DNA of 64,000 bases. It comes from Allobosea sp. Root381 (GTDB lineage: Bacteria; Pseudomonadota; Alphaproteobacteria; Rhizobiales; Beijerinckiaceae). The translations under genes and the position numbers were made by a program. The stretch covers positions 64,627 to 128,626 of the forward strand of contig NZ_LMJT01000043.1 of assembly GCF_001429395.1 (NCBI RefSeq), read 5' to 3'. Positions 8,509 to 17,281 of this stretch are shown in pieces. The notes below the pieces were generated by a model. It did no database searches, was not told where the DNA came from, and saw only the letters and a program-made list of their open reading frames with translations. The first letter of the stretch is position 1, and each line of letters starts with the position of its first letter.

Positions 8509-8820
8509 TCAGGCGCGGCCGGCGACCTCGACCTGCGCCAGATCGAAGTCGGGCCGGGCCGCGGCGACACGCGCCAGCGCTGCCTGGAGCGCAGCGATGT
8601 CGGCCGCCGGCTCGGGCTGCCAGCCACAGGGGCAGGAGGTATCGCCGAGATGGGCGTCCGCGACCTCGCGATAGACGGAGCCGATGGCTTCGGCAGCGAG
8701 TTCGAGGACCGCCTGCGGCGAAAGCCGGCTCTCGTGCAGGACGCCGCAGAACGCAGCCATCACGAGCTGGCGCAGTTCGGCGCGCGCATCCTGCCGGAGT
8801 GCACGGGCGTCAGGCAGCAT
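8509..8820 (-). CDS. Hypothetical protein, second gene of a small pair
   Basis: A 103-residue, probably helical cytoplasmic protein (MLPDARALRQDARAELRQL...). A CPCGW motif at about residues 65-69 could bind metal or form a disulfide; a third Cys is near residue 25. No recognised family. Its ATG overlaps the 3' end of the upstream gene by 11 nt, so the two are surely co-translated. Confidence 0.6.
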   Translation of the reverse strand: MLPDARALRQDARAELRQLVMAAFCGVLHESRLSPQAVLELAAEAIGSVYREVADAHLGDTSCPCGWQPEPAADIAALQAALARVAAARPDFDLAQVEVAGRA

Positions 8821-9067
8821 GGCGCACCCTTCCGACCGCGCGCCGCGACAACTCCGCCTCGGGCAAGGCCACGGTCAGCAGATCGACCAGCCGCTGCATC
8901 CGCGGGGGCAGGGCCTGGCTCGCCTCGATGCCCAACGGCTGCCGCGCCAGCGCGACGGCGCGGCGCAGCTCGAGGCGACTCGCCTCGGTGCGGACGACCT
9001 CGCGGATGATGATCTCGTCGATGCGCCCGATCGCAGCGGCGACATCCGCCTCGCTTACTCCAGCCAT
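8810..9067 (-). CDS. Hypothetical protein, first gene of a small pair
   Basis: An 85-residue, probably all-helical protein beginning MAGVSEADVAAAIGRIDEII, without membrane segments. I chose the ATG at 9067 because GGAG sits six bases upstream; in-frame ATGs at 9073, 9079, 9094 and 9097 are possible. It is coupled to the 103-residue protein downstream. Function unknown. Confidence 0.58.
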   Translation of the reverse strand: MAGVSEADVAAAIGRIDEIIIREVVRTEASRLELRRAVALARQPLGIEASQALPPRMQRLVDLLTVALPEAELSRRAVGRVRHAA

Positions 9068-9121
9068 CGACATCTCCATTCGCTGTGATTCCATCACGGC
9101 GAACAGATAGGCGCGAAGCCA

Positions 9122-9175
9122 TGAGCTATCAAGTAATTGTTTTTATTGAATAAATAGAACTATTCGAATGTACGC
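9122..9175 (-). promoter_or_regulatory. AT-rich promoter region for the 9067-8509 pair
   Basis: This stretch is strikingly AT-rich (TAATTGTTTTTATTGAATAA) against a very GC-rich background. It lies upstream of the small pair on the minus strand and downstream of the VOC gene. A promoter is the simplest reading; no exact -35/-10 can be fixed by eye. Confidence 0.4.
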
Positions 9176-9197
9176 CCCACTCTTCCCGAATACGAAT

Positions 9198-9980
9198 CTA
9201 GTGCTCGCCGACGATCTCGAGCCTGGCGCCATGGGCGAGCGCCCGGTCGAGGGGGCGGTCGGCCGGGCCGAAGAAGGAGATCGCGAAGGCGCCCTGTCCG
9301 CGGCGGTCGAGATGGCGCGTCAGCCCCTCGCAGGCGTCGCTGCGCGCTTCCGTCAGCGACAGCACCTGCCGGCCGAGCCTGAACTGGGCCAGACCGAAGC
9401 CGAGGCCCGGCACCGTGCCGAAAGCCGCCGGTTCCAGCCCGGTCAGCGCCTTGTAGCGGGCGACCGAAGCGGCGAGATCGCGCACCGCGACGGTGACGCC
9501 AGCGATGCCGGTGACGCCGTTGGCGTGCTCGCGGGCGGTGCCCTCCGGCACGCGCAGCGCGCGCGGCGTGACATCCTCGCAGAGGAAGGGGATGTCGGGC
9601 TCGGGCGGCCGGGCCGAGCGCCAGGCGATGTCGGTACCATCAGGCTTCAGCCGCGCGCCGTCGATCGGCCCGTCGATCTCGATGCCGGCGGCGCGCGCGC
9701 GGGCGAGATCGGTATCGAGCGTATCCGCCGGCAGCAGGGCGTAGTCGACGAGGCCGCTGCCGGCATCGTTCAGCACGTTCCACCAGCGGAAATCCGGCAC
9801 CGGCCGGGCAAAGGCGATGATCTCGAGATAGGCGCCGTCCGCCAGCACGACCAGCGCGTTGCGCGAGCCGCGCGGATGCTCGCCGCCGGCCAGCACCGTG
9901 AAGCCCAACGCCTCGTAGTCGCGCATCGCCTGGTCGAGATCGGTCACGGCGATGACGATGTGGTCGATGGACAAAGGCAT
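9198..9980 (-). CDS. VOC family protein, glyoxalase-like domain
   Basis: A 260-residue protein with two vicinal-oxygen-chelate halves. The first opens SIDHIVIAVTDLDQAMRDYE with a metal-ligand His, the second at about residue 160 (GVTGIAGVTVAVRDLAASVA). The pattern WWNVLNDAGSGLVDYAL fits the Glyoxalase_3-like group, mostly uncharacterised. Reaction unknown; dioxygenase, glyoxalase or resistance roles are all possible. Forty to sixty bases downstream of the orphan TRAP binding protein on the same strand, so the two may be co-transcribed. Confidence 0.8.
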   Translation of the reverse strand: MPLSIDHIVIAVTDLDQAMRDYEALGFTVLAGGEHPRGSRNALVVLADGAYLEIIAFARPVPDFRWWNVLNDAGSGLVDYALLPADTLDTDLARARAAGIEIDGPIDGARLKPDGTDIAWRSARPPEPDIPFLCEDVTPRALRVPEGTAREHANGVTGIAGVTVAVRDLAASVARYKALTGLEPAAFGTVPGLGFGLAQFRLGRQVLSLTEARSDACEGLTRHLDRRGQGAFAISFFGPADRPLDRALAHGARLEIVGEH

Positions 9981-10033
9981 GAAGGGCCTCCTTGCGCGTT
10001 GGCGGTCTTGTTGAGGGGAATGACGGGGACGGA

Positions 10034-11020
10034 TCAGGCGCTGCGGGCGATGGCCTCGATCTTGTCGAGGCCGCCGAGCCTGGGGGCGAAGCTCGTCCAG
10101 ACCTTGCGGGCGCCCGCCTCCCAGGCGGTCCTGTCTTCGGGCTGGGCGACTTTACCGCCGTCCGATGCCGCCTTGGCCATCGAGGCCTCCTCGTCGGCGA
10201 CGATCAGCGCGTCGAAATAGGCCGTGCTCTCGGCGGCGGCCGCGGCGAAGGCCTCTCTGTCGGCCGGCGCCAGCCCCTTCCAGAAGCCGGCCGAGACCAT
10301 GACGACGCCGCTCGCCCAGATATGGCCGGTCTCGATCAGCCACGGCACGACCTCGTGCAGGCGGAAGCCGACATAGGCCGATTTGGTCAGGTCCATGCAG
10401 TCGACCACGCCGGTCTTGAGGGCGTTGTAGGTCTCGGGGATCGGGATCGGCGTCGGATGGGCGCCGAAGCCGGACCAGAGCTCGGTGTGCAGCGGGCTCT
10501 GGATGACGCGGATGCGCTTGCCGCGAATGGCGGCGGGCGTCGTCAGCGGCTCCTTCGCCAGCAGATGGCGGGCCCCGTAGTTGATGAAGCCGAGCACGAC
10601 GAAGCTCTGCGCTTCGTACCGGCCCTTGAGCTCCGTGCCGAGCGGGCCTGCCAAAACGCGCCGGAGATGGTCGCGGTCGCGGAACAGGAAAGGCAGGTCG
10701 AGGATCTGTCCCTCCGGGACCCAGCCGGACAGCGCCGAGATCGTCGAGAGCGTGGCCTGGACCGAGCTCAGGCGCAGGCCTTCCGCCACCTCCTTCTCGC
10801 CGCCGAGCGCGGCATTGCCGACGATGCGCAGGTCGAAGCGTCCCGGCGCCGTCCGGCTCAGCGTCTCGGCGATGCGGCGCCAGATCTTCGTCTCCGGCTT
10901 GTCCTCGCCAAACAGCGAGGCGACCGTCACCGGGCGGCCGGCGGCCTGGGTCCGGCCGGCGAGAACGAGCGCGGGGGCCGCCAGTAGGCCGGCTCCCACC
11001 ATGCGGCGGCTCGGAAACAT
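10034..11020 (-). CDS. TRAP transporter substrate-binding protein, DctP family (orphan)
   Basis: A 328-residue periplasmic solute-binding protein. The signal region MFPSRRMVGAGLLAAPALVL has a twin Arg and may be Tat-dependent. The body shows the DctP pattern: LGGEKEVAEGLRLSSVQATL, the helix-strand segment AIRGKRIRVIQSPLHTELW (Arg that binds carboxylate ligands), and PIPIPETYNALKTGVVDCMD. The start at 11020 is set by the signal peptide; the much longer open frame upstream is an antisense shadow of the coiled-coil gene. No DctQ/DctM membrane genes are nearby, so it must work with a distant permease. Ligand likely an organic acid (family knowledge). Confidence 0.85.
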   Translation of the reverse strand: MFPSRRMVGAGLLAAPALVLAGRTQAAGRPVTVASLFGEDKPETKIWRRIAETLSRTAPGRFDLRIVGNAALGGEKEVAEGLRLSSVQATLSTISALSGWVPEGQILDLPFLFRDRDHLRRVLAGPLGTELKGRYEAQSFVVLGFINYGARHLLAKEPLTTPAAIRGKRIRVIQSPLHTELWSGFGAHPTPIPIPETYNALKTGVVDCMDLTKSAYVGFRLHEVVPWLIETGHIWASGVVMVSAGFWKGLAPADREAFAAAAAESTAYFDALIVADEEASMAKAASDGGKVAQPEDRTAWEAGARKVWTSFAPRLGGLDKIEAIARSA

Positions 11021-11259
11021 CCGGGAAACTCCTTTAGCGGGCCTGCCTCGGCCGTATCGCGGCCGTTTGCAAGATAAGGCGGCGCATCGCCCCAATCCAA
11101 GGCTGCGACTTGACGCAGCCCGCGCGGCGCATAGCCCGTGGCCAGGCGTCCTAAGGGCAACTCTCGTATTGATACCGCTCCTGAAGAGTCGATACGGTCT
11201 GCAGACTGATTCGCGTTGGCGTTCCCCCAAATTCCGCAGGCTCGTCTTCGAGGCCAACC
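11021..11259. promoter_or_regulatory. Divergent intergenic region, TRAP gene / coiled-coil cluster
   Basis: About 240 bp without a gene. It must contain the promoters for the leftward binding protein and the rightward coiled-coil cluster. I see no clear inverted repeat. Confidence 0.35.
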
Positions 11260-12006
11260 TTGAACGCCCTTCCGATTGCCCGCTCGAACGATTGGACCGG
11301 CGAGGCTCCGCCATCGGAGGCGCAGAATGCCGAGAGCCTCGACAGGCTCGCGACGACGCAGCACGGCTTCCTGGAACTGCGGCTCGAGGCCGCGCTCGGC
11401 CGGCTGACGGCGATGACGACCCTGTTCGAGGCGCAGCGGCTGCAGACGCGTGAGGCGCAGGCTGCGACTTTGAGCGCCGAAAGGGCTCTGGAGCGCCAGC
11501 GCGAGACGAACGGCGCTGCACTGCGACGCCATGAGGCCGACGCCGCCGAGATCGAGCGGCTGAAGCGGGACCTGCAGGAGGCGGCGCTGGACAGGGCTCG
11601 GCAGGAACGCCGCATCGCCGCGGCAACGTCCGTGCTGGCCGGCAAGATGAGCGAAATCGAGCGCCTGAACGACGCCGTCGCCGCGGCCGAAACCGAGCAG
11701 CGCTCTGCCAGGGCGAAGCAGGGCAACGCTTCGGACGCGCTGCTGCGCGAATGCCTGCGCCTGGAAGAGGCCCTGCAGGGCGAGCGCCGGGACCGGATGC
11801 TGCTGCAGCGCGCGCTCGAACTGGCGCGCGCCAGCCGGCGGGCGCTGCAGGACCAGATCGACCGGCGGGAGCCCCTGCCCTGCGCCGTCCAGGCGGCGGC
11901 AGCGACAGCGACCGTTCCGCCCACTCTTGCGCACCCCGAACATCCCCCTGCCGATGCAGCCCTGCTGCCCAGCCCCAACGGAGCCCATCATGCAGTCTGC
12001 CATTAG
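11260..12006 (+). CDS. Coiled-coil protein 1 of a four-gene cluster
   Basis: A 248-residue cytoplasmic protein. Residues about 25-205 are heptad-like, rich in Glu/Arg/Ala/Gln/Leu (LRLEAALGRLTAMTTLFEAQ onward), predicting a long coiled coil; the last 40 residues are Pro/Ala-rich and probably disordered. No signal peptide, TM segment or enzyme motif. It overlaps the next gene by 17 nt, so the two are co-translated. The recurring layout in four neighbours suggests a structural assembly; function unknown. Confidence 0.7.
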   Translation: MNALPIARSNDWTGEAPPSEAQNAESLDRLATTQHGFLELRLEAALGRLTAMTTLFEAQRLQTREAQAATLSAERALERQRETNGAALRRHEADAAEIERLKRDLQEAALDRARQERRIAAATSVLAGKMSEIERLNDAVAAAETEQRSARAKQGNASDALLRECLRLEEALQGERRDRMLLQRALELARASRRALQDQIDRREPLPCAVQAAAATATVPPTLAHPEHPPADAALLPSPNGAHHAVCH

Positions 12007-12487
12007 CGACTTCGCCACGATCACCGCGCTGCGGCCGAGCGTATCGGCGTCCGAGCCCTTCCAGAGCGCGGCCGACAAGATCGCGGCGTTCCCGGCCGTC
12101 GCGCCCCATGCGCTCGCCGCCCAGCCGGCGCCCCATGCGCCTGCGGCCTCAGCCGCGGGCGTTCCCGCACCATTGCCTGCCGCACCGCAGCGCGACTGGC
12201 CCTCGGCGCTGGCGCTGATCGAGGAAACCAGCGAGGCGATGCGGATCAGCGACCAGCGCTATGCCCAGCTCGAAGAGCGCCTGCATCAGACCGCTGGCCA
12301 GGCCGCGGCCAGTATCCGCGAGCTCGAAGCGCAGATCGCGGCGACCAACGACCAGCTCTGGCGCGCCGAGGAACGGGCCCGGCAGGCGGAGCTGCGCGCG
12401 CTGGAAGCCGAGGCCTGGCTGGCGCGATTGCACGACGCCGTGACCAGCTCCTTCGCACGGGCCAACCGCGCGCCGTCGCGCGGCTGA
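11990..12487 (+). CDS. Coiled-coil protein 2 of a four-gene cluster
   Basis: A 165-residue protein with an Ala/Pro-rich, low-complexity first 65 residues and a coiled coil at about 70-150 (LIEETSEAMRISDQRYAQLE and on). The start inside the previous gene is supported by GGAG at 11980-11983. The phrase LIEETSEAM...QLEERL resembles fragments of its neighbours, which hints at shared ancestry. No known domain. Confidence 0.68.
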   Translation: MQSAISDFATITALRPSVSASEPFQSAADKIAAFPAVAPHALAAQPAPHAPAASAAGVPAPLPAAPQRDWPSALALIEETSEAMRISDQRYAQLEERLHQTAGQAAASIRELEAQIAATNDQLWRAEERARQAELRALEAEAWLARLHDAVTSSFARANRAPSRG

Positions 12488-12500
12488 GAGAGGCCGGCGG

Positions 12501-12941
12501 ATGTCCAGCCTGATGCGCGCGATGCTGAGTTCGCCGGAGCTTCGGGAGGCGCCGCGCCTGACCGCGGTCGCCCCCGCGCCGGAGCGCGCCGTGACGCCTC
12601 TGCGCTCGAAGCGGCCCGACCCGGCCGAGACCCTGACCCTGGTGCTCGACGCCGGCGAGGCCTTCGAGACCGTGCAGCTGCAATTGCTGACGGTGCTGGA
12701 AAAGGCCAAGGCATCGCTCGACGAGGCCGAGCAGGAGCGCGACCAACTGCGCGACGAGATCGCGGCACTGACGGGCGAGGTGGAAGGCTGGAGCCGGCGC
12801 GCCCGCGAGGCGGAGGCGACGCTCGATCAGGCCAAGCAGGTACTGCACACGCAGCAGGCCATACTGGAGAAGGCGATCCTGCGCGAGCGCGAGGCGGTGA
12901 AGATCGCCCATATGCTGGAGCACAGGCTGCGCCAGGGGTGA
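12501..12941 (+). CDS. Coiled-coil protein 3 of a four-gene cluster
   Basis: A 146-residue protein with a short basic N-terminus (MSSLMRAMLSSPELREAP), then a continuous acidic/basic coiled coil from about residue 45 to the end (VLEKAKASLDEAEQERDQLR). It follows protein 2 after 13 nt and carries an AGAGAGG-type ribosome site. Function unknown. Confidence 0.68.
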   Translation: MSSLMRAMLSSPELREAPRLTAVAPAPERAVTPLRSKRPDPAETLTLVLDAGEAFETVQLQLLTVLEKAKASLDEAEQERDQLRDEIAALTGEVEGWSRRAREAEATLDQAKQVLHTQQAILEKAILREREAVKIAHMLEHRLRQG

Positions 12942-13137
12942 CGGGCGGGCTGCGCGATCGCGCGCATGACGACTTCGTCACTTGCGTCACGAAAGAAGTT
13001 GTTCGCAACTCTCGCGCCTCCCTTCTTGACGATTGCCTTGCGGCAGCGCGCACCGTCAGCTTGCAAGGCTTTCTCGATGCGTCGTCAGCGTCCTCAGAGG
13101 CGTGCTCGGGAAGGCAGCGGCGCGCGGCCGCTTGGGC

Positions 13138-14325
13138 ATGTTCGGGGTGGCTTCGATGTTCGGCACGAGTCTCAAACGTCTGATGGGCGGACGCGGCGAC
13201 GCGCCCCCTCGCGACCCCGCGCTTCCGCGAGCCGCCTTGCCGGCGCCGATGGAGGGCGGCGAACCCGCGATGCGACAGCCGCAGGCCTTCGCGCCGCACG
13301 GCGCCGCCAACGAGGCAGGCGAGCAGCCCGCACCGATTGCCGAGGCGCCGTCGCCAGCCCGGACCCATGAGGTCGGCCAGCTCATGGCCGCGATCAACGA
13401 GCAGTCCAACGAGCTCCAGAGCGAGTTCGCCAAGATCTCGAACTGGTCCGTGCAGCTCGACCTGCTGATGACGCGCACCGCGACCATGCAGCAGATCCTG
13501 CCGAAATTCATCCAGACCTCGCAGGACCAGGCGGCGCTGATCGAGGAGTTGCGCGGCATCACCAACCGGCAGGACCGCGAAATCGCGGGGCTCCAGAGCG
13601 AGCTCGGCCATTACCGCCCGCTGGCGATGCGCTACGAGGAGGAGCTGCAGCGCAGCCGGGCCACGCTCGACCAGACGCAGGCCTCGCTCGCCACGCTGGA
13701 GACCGACCACGGCAAGCTGCAGGGCGAGTTCAACGGGCTCCTGCAGAAGCTCGCCACCGCGGATTCGCGCTTCCAGCGACTGGCGGAGGAGCGCCAGGTG
13801 ATCGAGCAGAAGCTGCAGGAAAAATCCTCGGTGGCGCAGAACCTGTCGCGCGAGGTCGCGATCCTGCGCTCCGACCTCGTCGCCGCGGACGGCGAAAACC
13901 AGCGCCTGCAGCGCGACCTGACCGGCCTGACGGAGAAGATGGGCGGTGAGCGCGAAGCCGCCGGCGAGGCATCGACCCAGGCCCAGGCCCGCATCGTCGT
14001 CTCGGCCCAGACGATCAAGGAACTCCAGGTCCAGGCCGCCGCATCGGCCGAGCGCGAACGCAGGCTGACCGAAGATCTGGCCCAGCGCGACAAGCGCGTC
14101 TACGACCTCGACATCAAGGTCTCGGCGCTGCAGTCCAAGGCCGATTTCCTGACCGGGGTGAACACCCAGCTGCGCAACGACCTGCGCCACCATATCGACC
14201 ATGTCGGCACGCTCGAGCACTCCAACCGCCAGCTGATCGAGGCGATGTCGCGCAGCCGCCAGGCGGCCGAGGCCATGGCGCCGGACGGGTTCGAGCCGCC
14301 GATGAAGGCCGCATCGGGTGCGTAA
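13138..14325 (+). CDS. Coiled-coil protein 4, crescentin-like in architecture
   Basis: A 395-residue protein. The N-terminal ~20 residues are basic and hydrophobic (MFGVASMFGTSLKRLMGG), then a Pro/Ala linker to about residue 75, then a nearly unbroken rod of ~290 residues with heptads (LMAAINEQSNELQSEFAKIS through LTEDLAQRDKRVYDLDIKVS), then a short Pro-containing tail. A basic head, long rod and short tail is the layout of bacterial intermediate-filament-like proteins such as crescentin; I infer a cytoskeletal or scaffold role from architecture only. Start could also be ATG 13156. It is 196 nt after protein 3 and may have its own promoter. Confidence 0.68.
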   Translation: MFGVASMFGTSLKRLMGGRGDAPPRDPALPRAALPAPMEGGEPAMRQPQAFAPHGAANEAGEQPAPIAEAPSPARTHEVGQLMAAINEQSNELQSEFAKISNWSVQLDLLMTRTATMQQILPKFIQTSQDQAALIEELRGITNRQDREIAGLQSELGHYRPLAMRYEEELQRSRATLDQTQASLATLETDHGKLQGEFNGLLQKLATADSRFQRLAEERQVIEQKLQEKSSVAQNLSREVAILRSDLVAADGENQRLQRDLTGLTEKMGGEREAAGEASTQAQARIVVSAQTIKELQVQAAASAERERRLTEDLAQRDKRVYDLDIKVSALQSKADFLTGVNTQLRNDLRHHIDHVGTLEHSNRQLIEAMSRSRQAAEAMAPDGFEPPMKAASGA

Positions 14326-14369
14326 GGCATTGCAGCCTCTGCTGAAGTCCTGATCAGAAAGGTCCGTCA

Positions 14370-14483
14370 GCCCTCATCCTGAGGAGCCGCGAAGCGGCGT
14401 CTCGAAGGATGGTCCAGCAGGCTCCCGCGCCCCATGGAGCATCCTTCGAGACGCGGGCTTCGCCCGCTCCTCAGGATGAGGGC
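14370..14483. repeat. Palindromic intergenic repeat, family B copy 2
   Basis: About 114 bp, opens GCCCTCATCCTGAGGAGC and closes GCTCCTCAGGATGAGGGC. Followed after 24 bp by a family A copy, making a composite block between convergent genes. Confidence 0.87.
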
Positions 14484-14507
14484 TGTGGGTGGTTGGGCCC
14501 GCCTCAC

Positions 14508-14595
14508 CGTCCTTGCGAGGAGCGAAGCGACCAAGCAATCCAGGAGTGCAGAGCTAGACGCCCCCTGGGATCGCTTCGCTGCTCTCGCAATGACG
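14508..14595. repeat. Palindromic intergenic repeat, family A copy 3
   Basis: About 88 bp, opens CGTCCTTGCGAGGAGCGAAG and closes CTCTCGCAATGACG, with inner GCAATCCAGG. It abuts the 3' end of pgm and belongs with copies 1887-1975 and 5054-5145. Confidence 0.83.
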
Positions 14596-14601
14596 AACAG
14601 C

Positions 14602-16251
14602 TCAAGCCGCCTTGAAGGCGGCGTTGATGATCGCCTGCGCCTCTTCCTGGATCGCGCGCAGATGCGCCTCGTCGCGGAAGCTCTCGGCGTAGATCTTGTA
14701 GACCTCCTCCGTGCCCGAGGGACGGGCGCAGAACCAGCCATCGGCGGTGACGACCTTGACCCCGCCGATCGCGGCGCCGTTGCCCGGCGCCTCATTCAGC
14801 ACGGCGGTGATCGGCTCGCCGGCCAACGTATCGGTCGCGACCTGCGCGCGCGACAGCGTCTTGAGCACGGCCTTCTGCTCGCGCGTCGCGGGCGCATCGA
14901 CCCGCGCATAGAGCGGCGCGCCCAGCTCTCGGGTCAGCGCGGCGTAGCGCTCGCCGGGATCGGAGCCGGTGACCGCCGTGATCTCGGCGGCGAGCAGGCC
15001 AAGGATGATACCGTCCTTGTCGGTGGTCCAGCTCGTGCCGTCGAGGCGCAGGAAGGAGGCGCCGGCGCTCTCCTCGCCGCCGAAGCCGAAGCTGCCGTCG
15101 GAGAGGCCGACGACGAACCATTTGAAGCCGACCGGGACCTCGACCAGCCGGCGGCCGAGCTTGCCGGCGACGCGGTCGATCATCGCGCTGCTGACGATGG
15201 TCTTGCCGATGGCGGCGTCGCTGCGCCAGCCGGGGCGATGGGTGAAGAGATAGTCGATCGCGGTCGCGAGGTAGTGGTTCGGGTTCATCAGCCCGGCGCT
15301 GCGGGTGACGATGCCGTGCCGGTCGGCGTCGGTGTCGTTGGCGAAGGCGACGTCGAAGCGGTCCTTCATGCCGATCAGGCTGGTCATCGCATAGGGCGAG
15401 GAGCAGTCCATCCGGATCTTGCCGTCCCAATCCGCGCTCATGAAGCCGAAGGTCGGGTCGAGCGTGGCGTCGACCACCGTCGCGTTGAGGCCGTAGCGCT
15501 CGATGATCGGCGCGTAATAGTCGAGGCCGGCGCCGCCGAGCGGATCGATGCCGATGCTGACGCCGGAGCTGCGGATCCTGTCCATGTCGACGACGCTGGC
15601 GAGGTCTGCGACATAGGCTGCGAGATAGCCGTGGCGCCGGACGTATTCCGAGGCGAGCACCTTCTCGTAGGGCATCCGCCGGATGCCAACGAGCTTCGCC
15701 TCCAGCAGGGCATTGGCCTTGCGCTCGATCCAGCCGGTGGCATCGGTGTCGGCCGGGCCGCCATGCGGCATGTTGTATTTGAAGCCGCCATCGGCCGGCG
15801 GGTTGTGCGAGGGCGAGATGACCACGCCGTCTGCGAGCCCCGAGGAGCGACCGCGGTTATGGGTGATGATCGCATGCGAGATCACCGGCGTCGGCGTGAA
15901 GCGCAGGTTCTCGTCGACCATGGTGACGACGCCGTTGGCGGCGAAGACCTCGAGCGCGGTCTCGAAGGCCGGGCGCGACAGGGCATGGGTGTCGATGCCG
16001 AGGAAGAGCGGGCCGTCGATGCCCTTTTCCGCGCGGTAGAGGCAGATCGCCTGGGCAATCGCCAGGATATGCGCCTCGTTGAAGGAAAGCAGGAATGAGG
16101 AGCCGCGATGGCCCGAGGTGCCAAAGGCGACGCGCTGGGCGACCTCGGCCGGGTCGAGCCGGTCGAAATAGGCTTTCGTCAGCTTGGCGACGTCCACGAG
16201 CTGGCTGGGATCGAGGGGCTTTCCGGCGAGCGGGCTAACGGTGGACGTCAT
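14602..16251 (-). CDS. pgm: Phosphoglucomutase (alpha-D-glucose phosphate-specific)
   Basis: A 549-residue alpha-D-phosphohexomutase interconverting glucose-1-phosphate and glucose-6-phosphate, feeding UDP-glucose, glycogen and envelope polysaccharides. Visible motifs: substrate loop FGTSGHRGSS near residue 43, active-site phosphoserine in GVVISPSHNPPADGG, Mg-binding ANDTDADRHG, sugar-specificity loop GGEESAGAS, and C-terminal phosphate loop RPSGTEEVYKIYAES. Length and the SHNP form match the E. coli Pgm type. It stands alone, convergent with the coiled-coil cluster. Confidence 0.95.
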   Translation of the reverse strand: MTSTVSPLAGKPLDPSQLVDVAKLTKAYFDRLDPAEVAQRVAFGTSGHRGSSFLLSFNEAHILAIAQAICLYRAEKGIDGPLFLGIDTHALSRPAFETALEVFAANGVVTMVDENLRFTPTPVISHAIITHNRGRSSGLADGVVISPSHNPPADGGFKYNMPHGGPADTDATGWIERKANALLEAKLVGIRRMPYEKVLASEYVRRHGYLAAYVADLASVVDMDRIRSSGVSIGIDPLGGAGLDYYAPIIERYGLNATVVDATLDPTFGFMSADWDGKIRMDCSSPYAMTSLIGMKDRFDVAFANDTDADRHGIVTRSAGLMNPNHYLATAIDYLFTHRPGWRSDAAIGKTIVSSAMIDRVAGKLGRRLVEVPVGFKWFVVGLSDGSFGFGGEESAGASFLRLDGTSWTTDKDGIILGLLAAEITAVTGSDPGERYAALTRELGAPLYARVDAPATREQKAVLKTLSRAQVATDTLAGEPITAVLNEAPGNGAAIGGVKVVTADGWFCARPSGTEEVYKIYAESFRDEAHLRAIQEEAQAIINAAFKAA

Positions 16252-16405
16252 CGATTTTCCTCAGCGGCAGATCGGCATGGCGGCTTCTACAATGCCGATA
16301 TGAAGTATCCGTTCCCGCCGGCGGAAGCGGGGCGGAGCGCCTCACTGCGCGAGCAGGGGGGCGAGTTTGTGGCGCGAGCAAGGTTCTCGCATCGCCCCAG
16401 AATGC

Positions 16406-17281
16406 TCACGCCTCGGTCAGGATCTCGACGAAGCGGGCGGCGAGCCGCGACAGGGGCCGGCTGCGCGGCGTCATCAGGCAGATCGTGATCGGAAGCTCCG
16501 GCGTGACGGTGAGCTTGACCAGCCCCTCGAAACGCTGCGCCTGCGTCAGCAGGCTGTCGATCAGGATGACGTCGCCCTGCCTGGCCAGGAGATGCGCCGC
16601 CGAGATGCTGTAGGGCACCGTCATGAAGGGGGCGTAGTCGAGCCCCGCCGCCTCATGCGCGCGGGCGATCAGCCAGCCGAGCGGCGATTTCTCGCGGTCG
16701 AAGCAGATCAGCCGCCGCTGCCTGAGCTCGGGCAGGCTGACCGCGCCGCGGTTCGCTAGCGGATCATCCTCGCGGACGAGAGCGATGATCGAGGCGCGGG
16801 CCAGCGGCGTCAGCGCGATGTCGTCGGTGACGCGGGGCGAGAACATCACGCCGAGATCGGCCGAGCCCTGCGACAGCTCGGTCGGCGCATCGCCCATGAT
16901 CAGCTCGATGCGGGCCTGCGGATACTCGGTGACCAGCCGCCGGATGGCCTGCGCGATCAGGCCCTGGCCGATGCTGGGCGTCGAGGCGATGCGCAGCGGC
17001 AGCGCCCGGCCCGAGCGCAGGTCTCCGACGGCGTCGCGCAGGGCGCGCCATTCGCCCTCGACGCTGCCCAGCGCCTGCAACAGGGCGCGCGCCTGCGGGC
17101 GCAGCACGAGGCGGCCGTCGCGGCGGTCGAAGACCGCGATGCCGAGGCTGGCCTCGCTTCGGGCGATGATCTTGCTGACCGCCGATTGCGTCAGGTGCAG
17201 CTGGCGCGCGGCCTCCACCGTCGTGCCGCAGCGTTCGACCGTGCGCAGGACGATGGCGTGGGAGGGCGTCAGCGTGCTCAT
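16406..17281 (-). CDS. LysR family transcriptional regulator (downstream of a pair)
   Basis: A 291-residue LTTR: N-terminal winged helix (TVEAARQLHLTQSAVSKIIA) and C-terminal effector-binding domain with the usual RIASTPSIGQGLIAQAI opening. The start ATG overlaps the stop of the next upstream LysR gene by 4 nt (ATGA), so the two regulators are co-translated. The obvious target is the divergent peptide-type ABC operon starting at 18271; inferred from position. Confidence 0.88.
   Translation of the reverse strand: MSTLTPSHAIVLRTVERCGTTVEAARQLHLTQSAVSKIIARSEASLGIAVFDRRDGRLVLRPQARALLQALGSVEGEWRALRDAVGDLRSGRALPLRIASTPSIGQGLIAQAIRRLVTEYPQARIELIMGDAPTELSQGSADLGVMFSPRVTDDIALTPLARASIIALVREDDPLANRGAVSLPELRQRRLICFDREKSPLGWLIARAHEAAGLDYAPFMTVPYSISAAHLLARQGDVILIDSLLTQAQRFEGLVKLTVTPELPITICLMTPRSRPLSRLAARFVEILTEA

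Noticed and set aside
9085-9097. GTGAT-TCC-ATCAC palindrome as a Crp or FNR site
   Set aside because: The spacing does not match TGTGA-N6-TCACA or TTGAT-N4-ATCAA, and it overlaps possible start codons; chance is not excluded.
11021-12136. N-terminal extension of the TRAP binding protein to 700 residues
   Set aside because: It is Arg/Pro-rich and antisense to the coiled-coil genes; the signal peptide begins at 11020.
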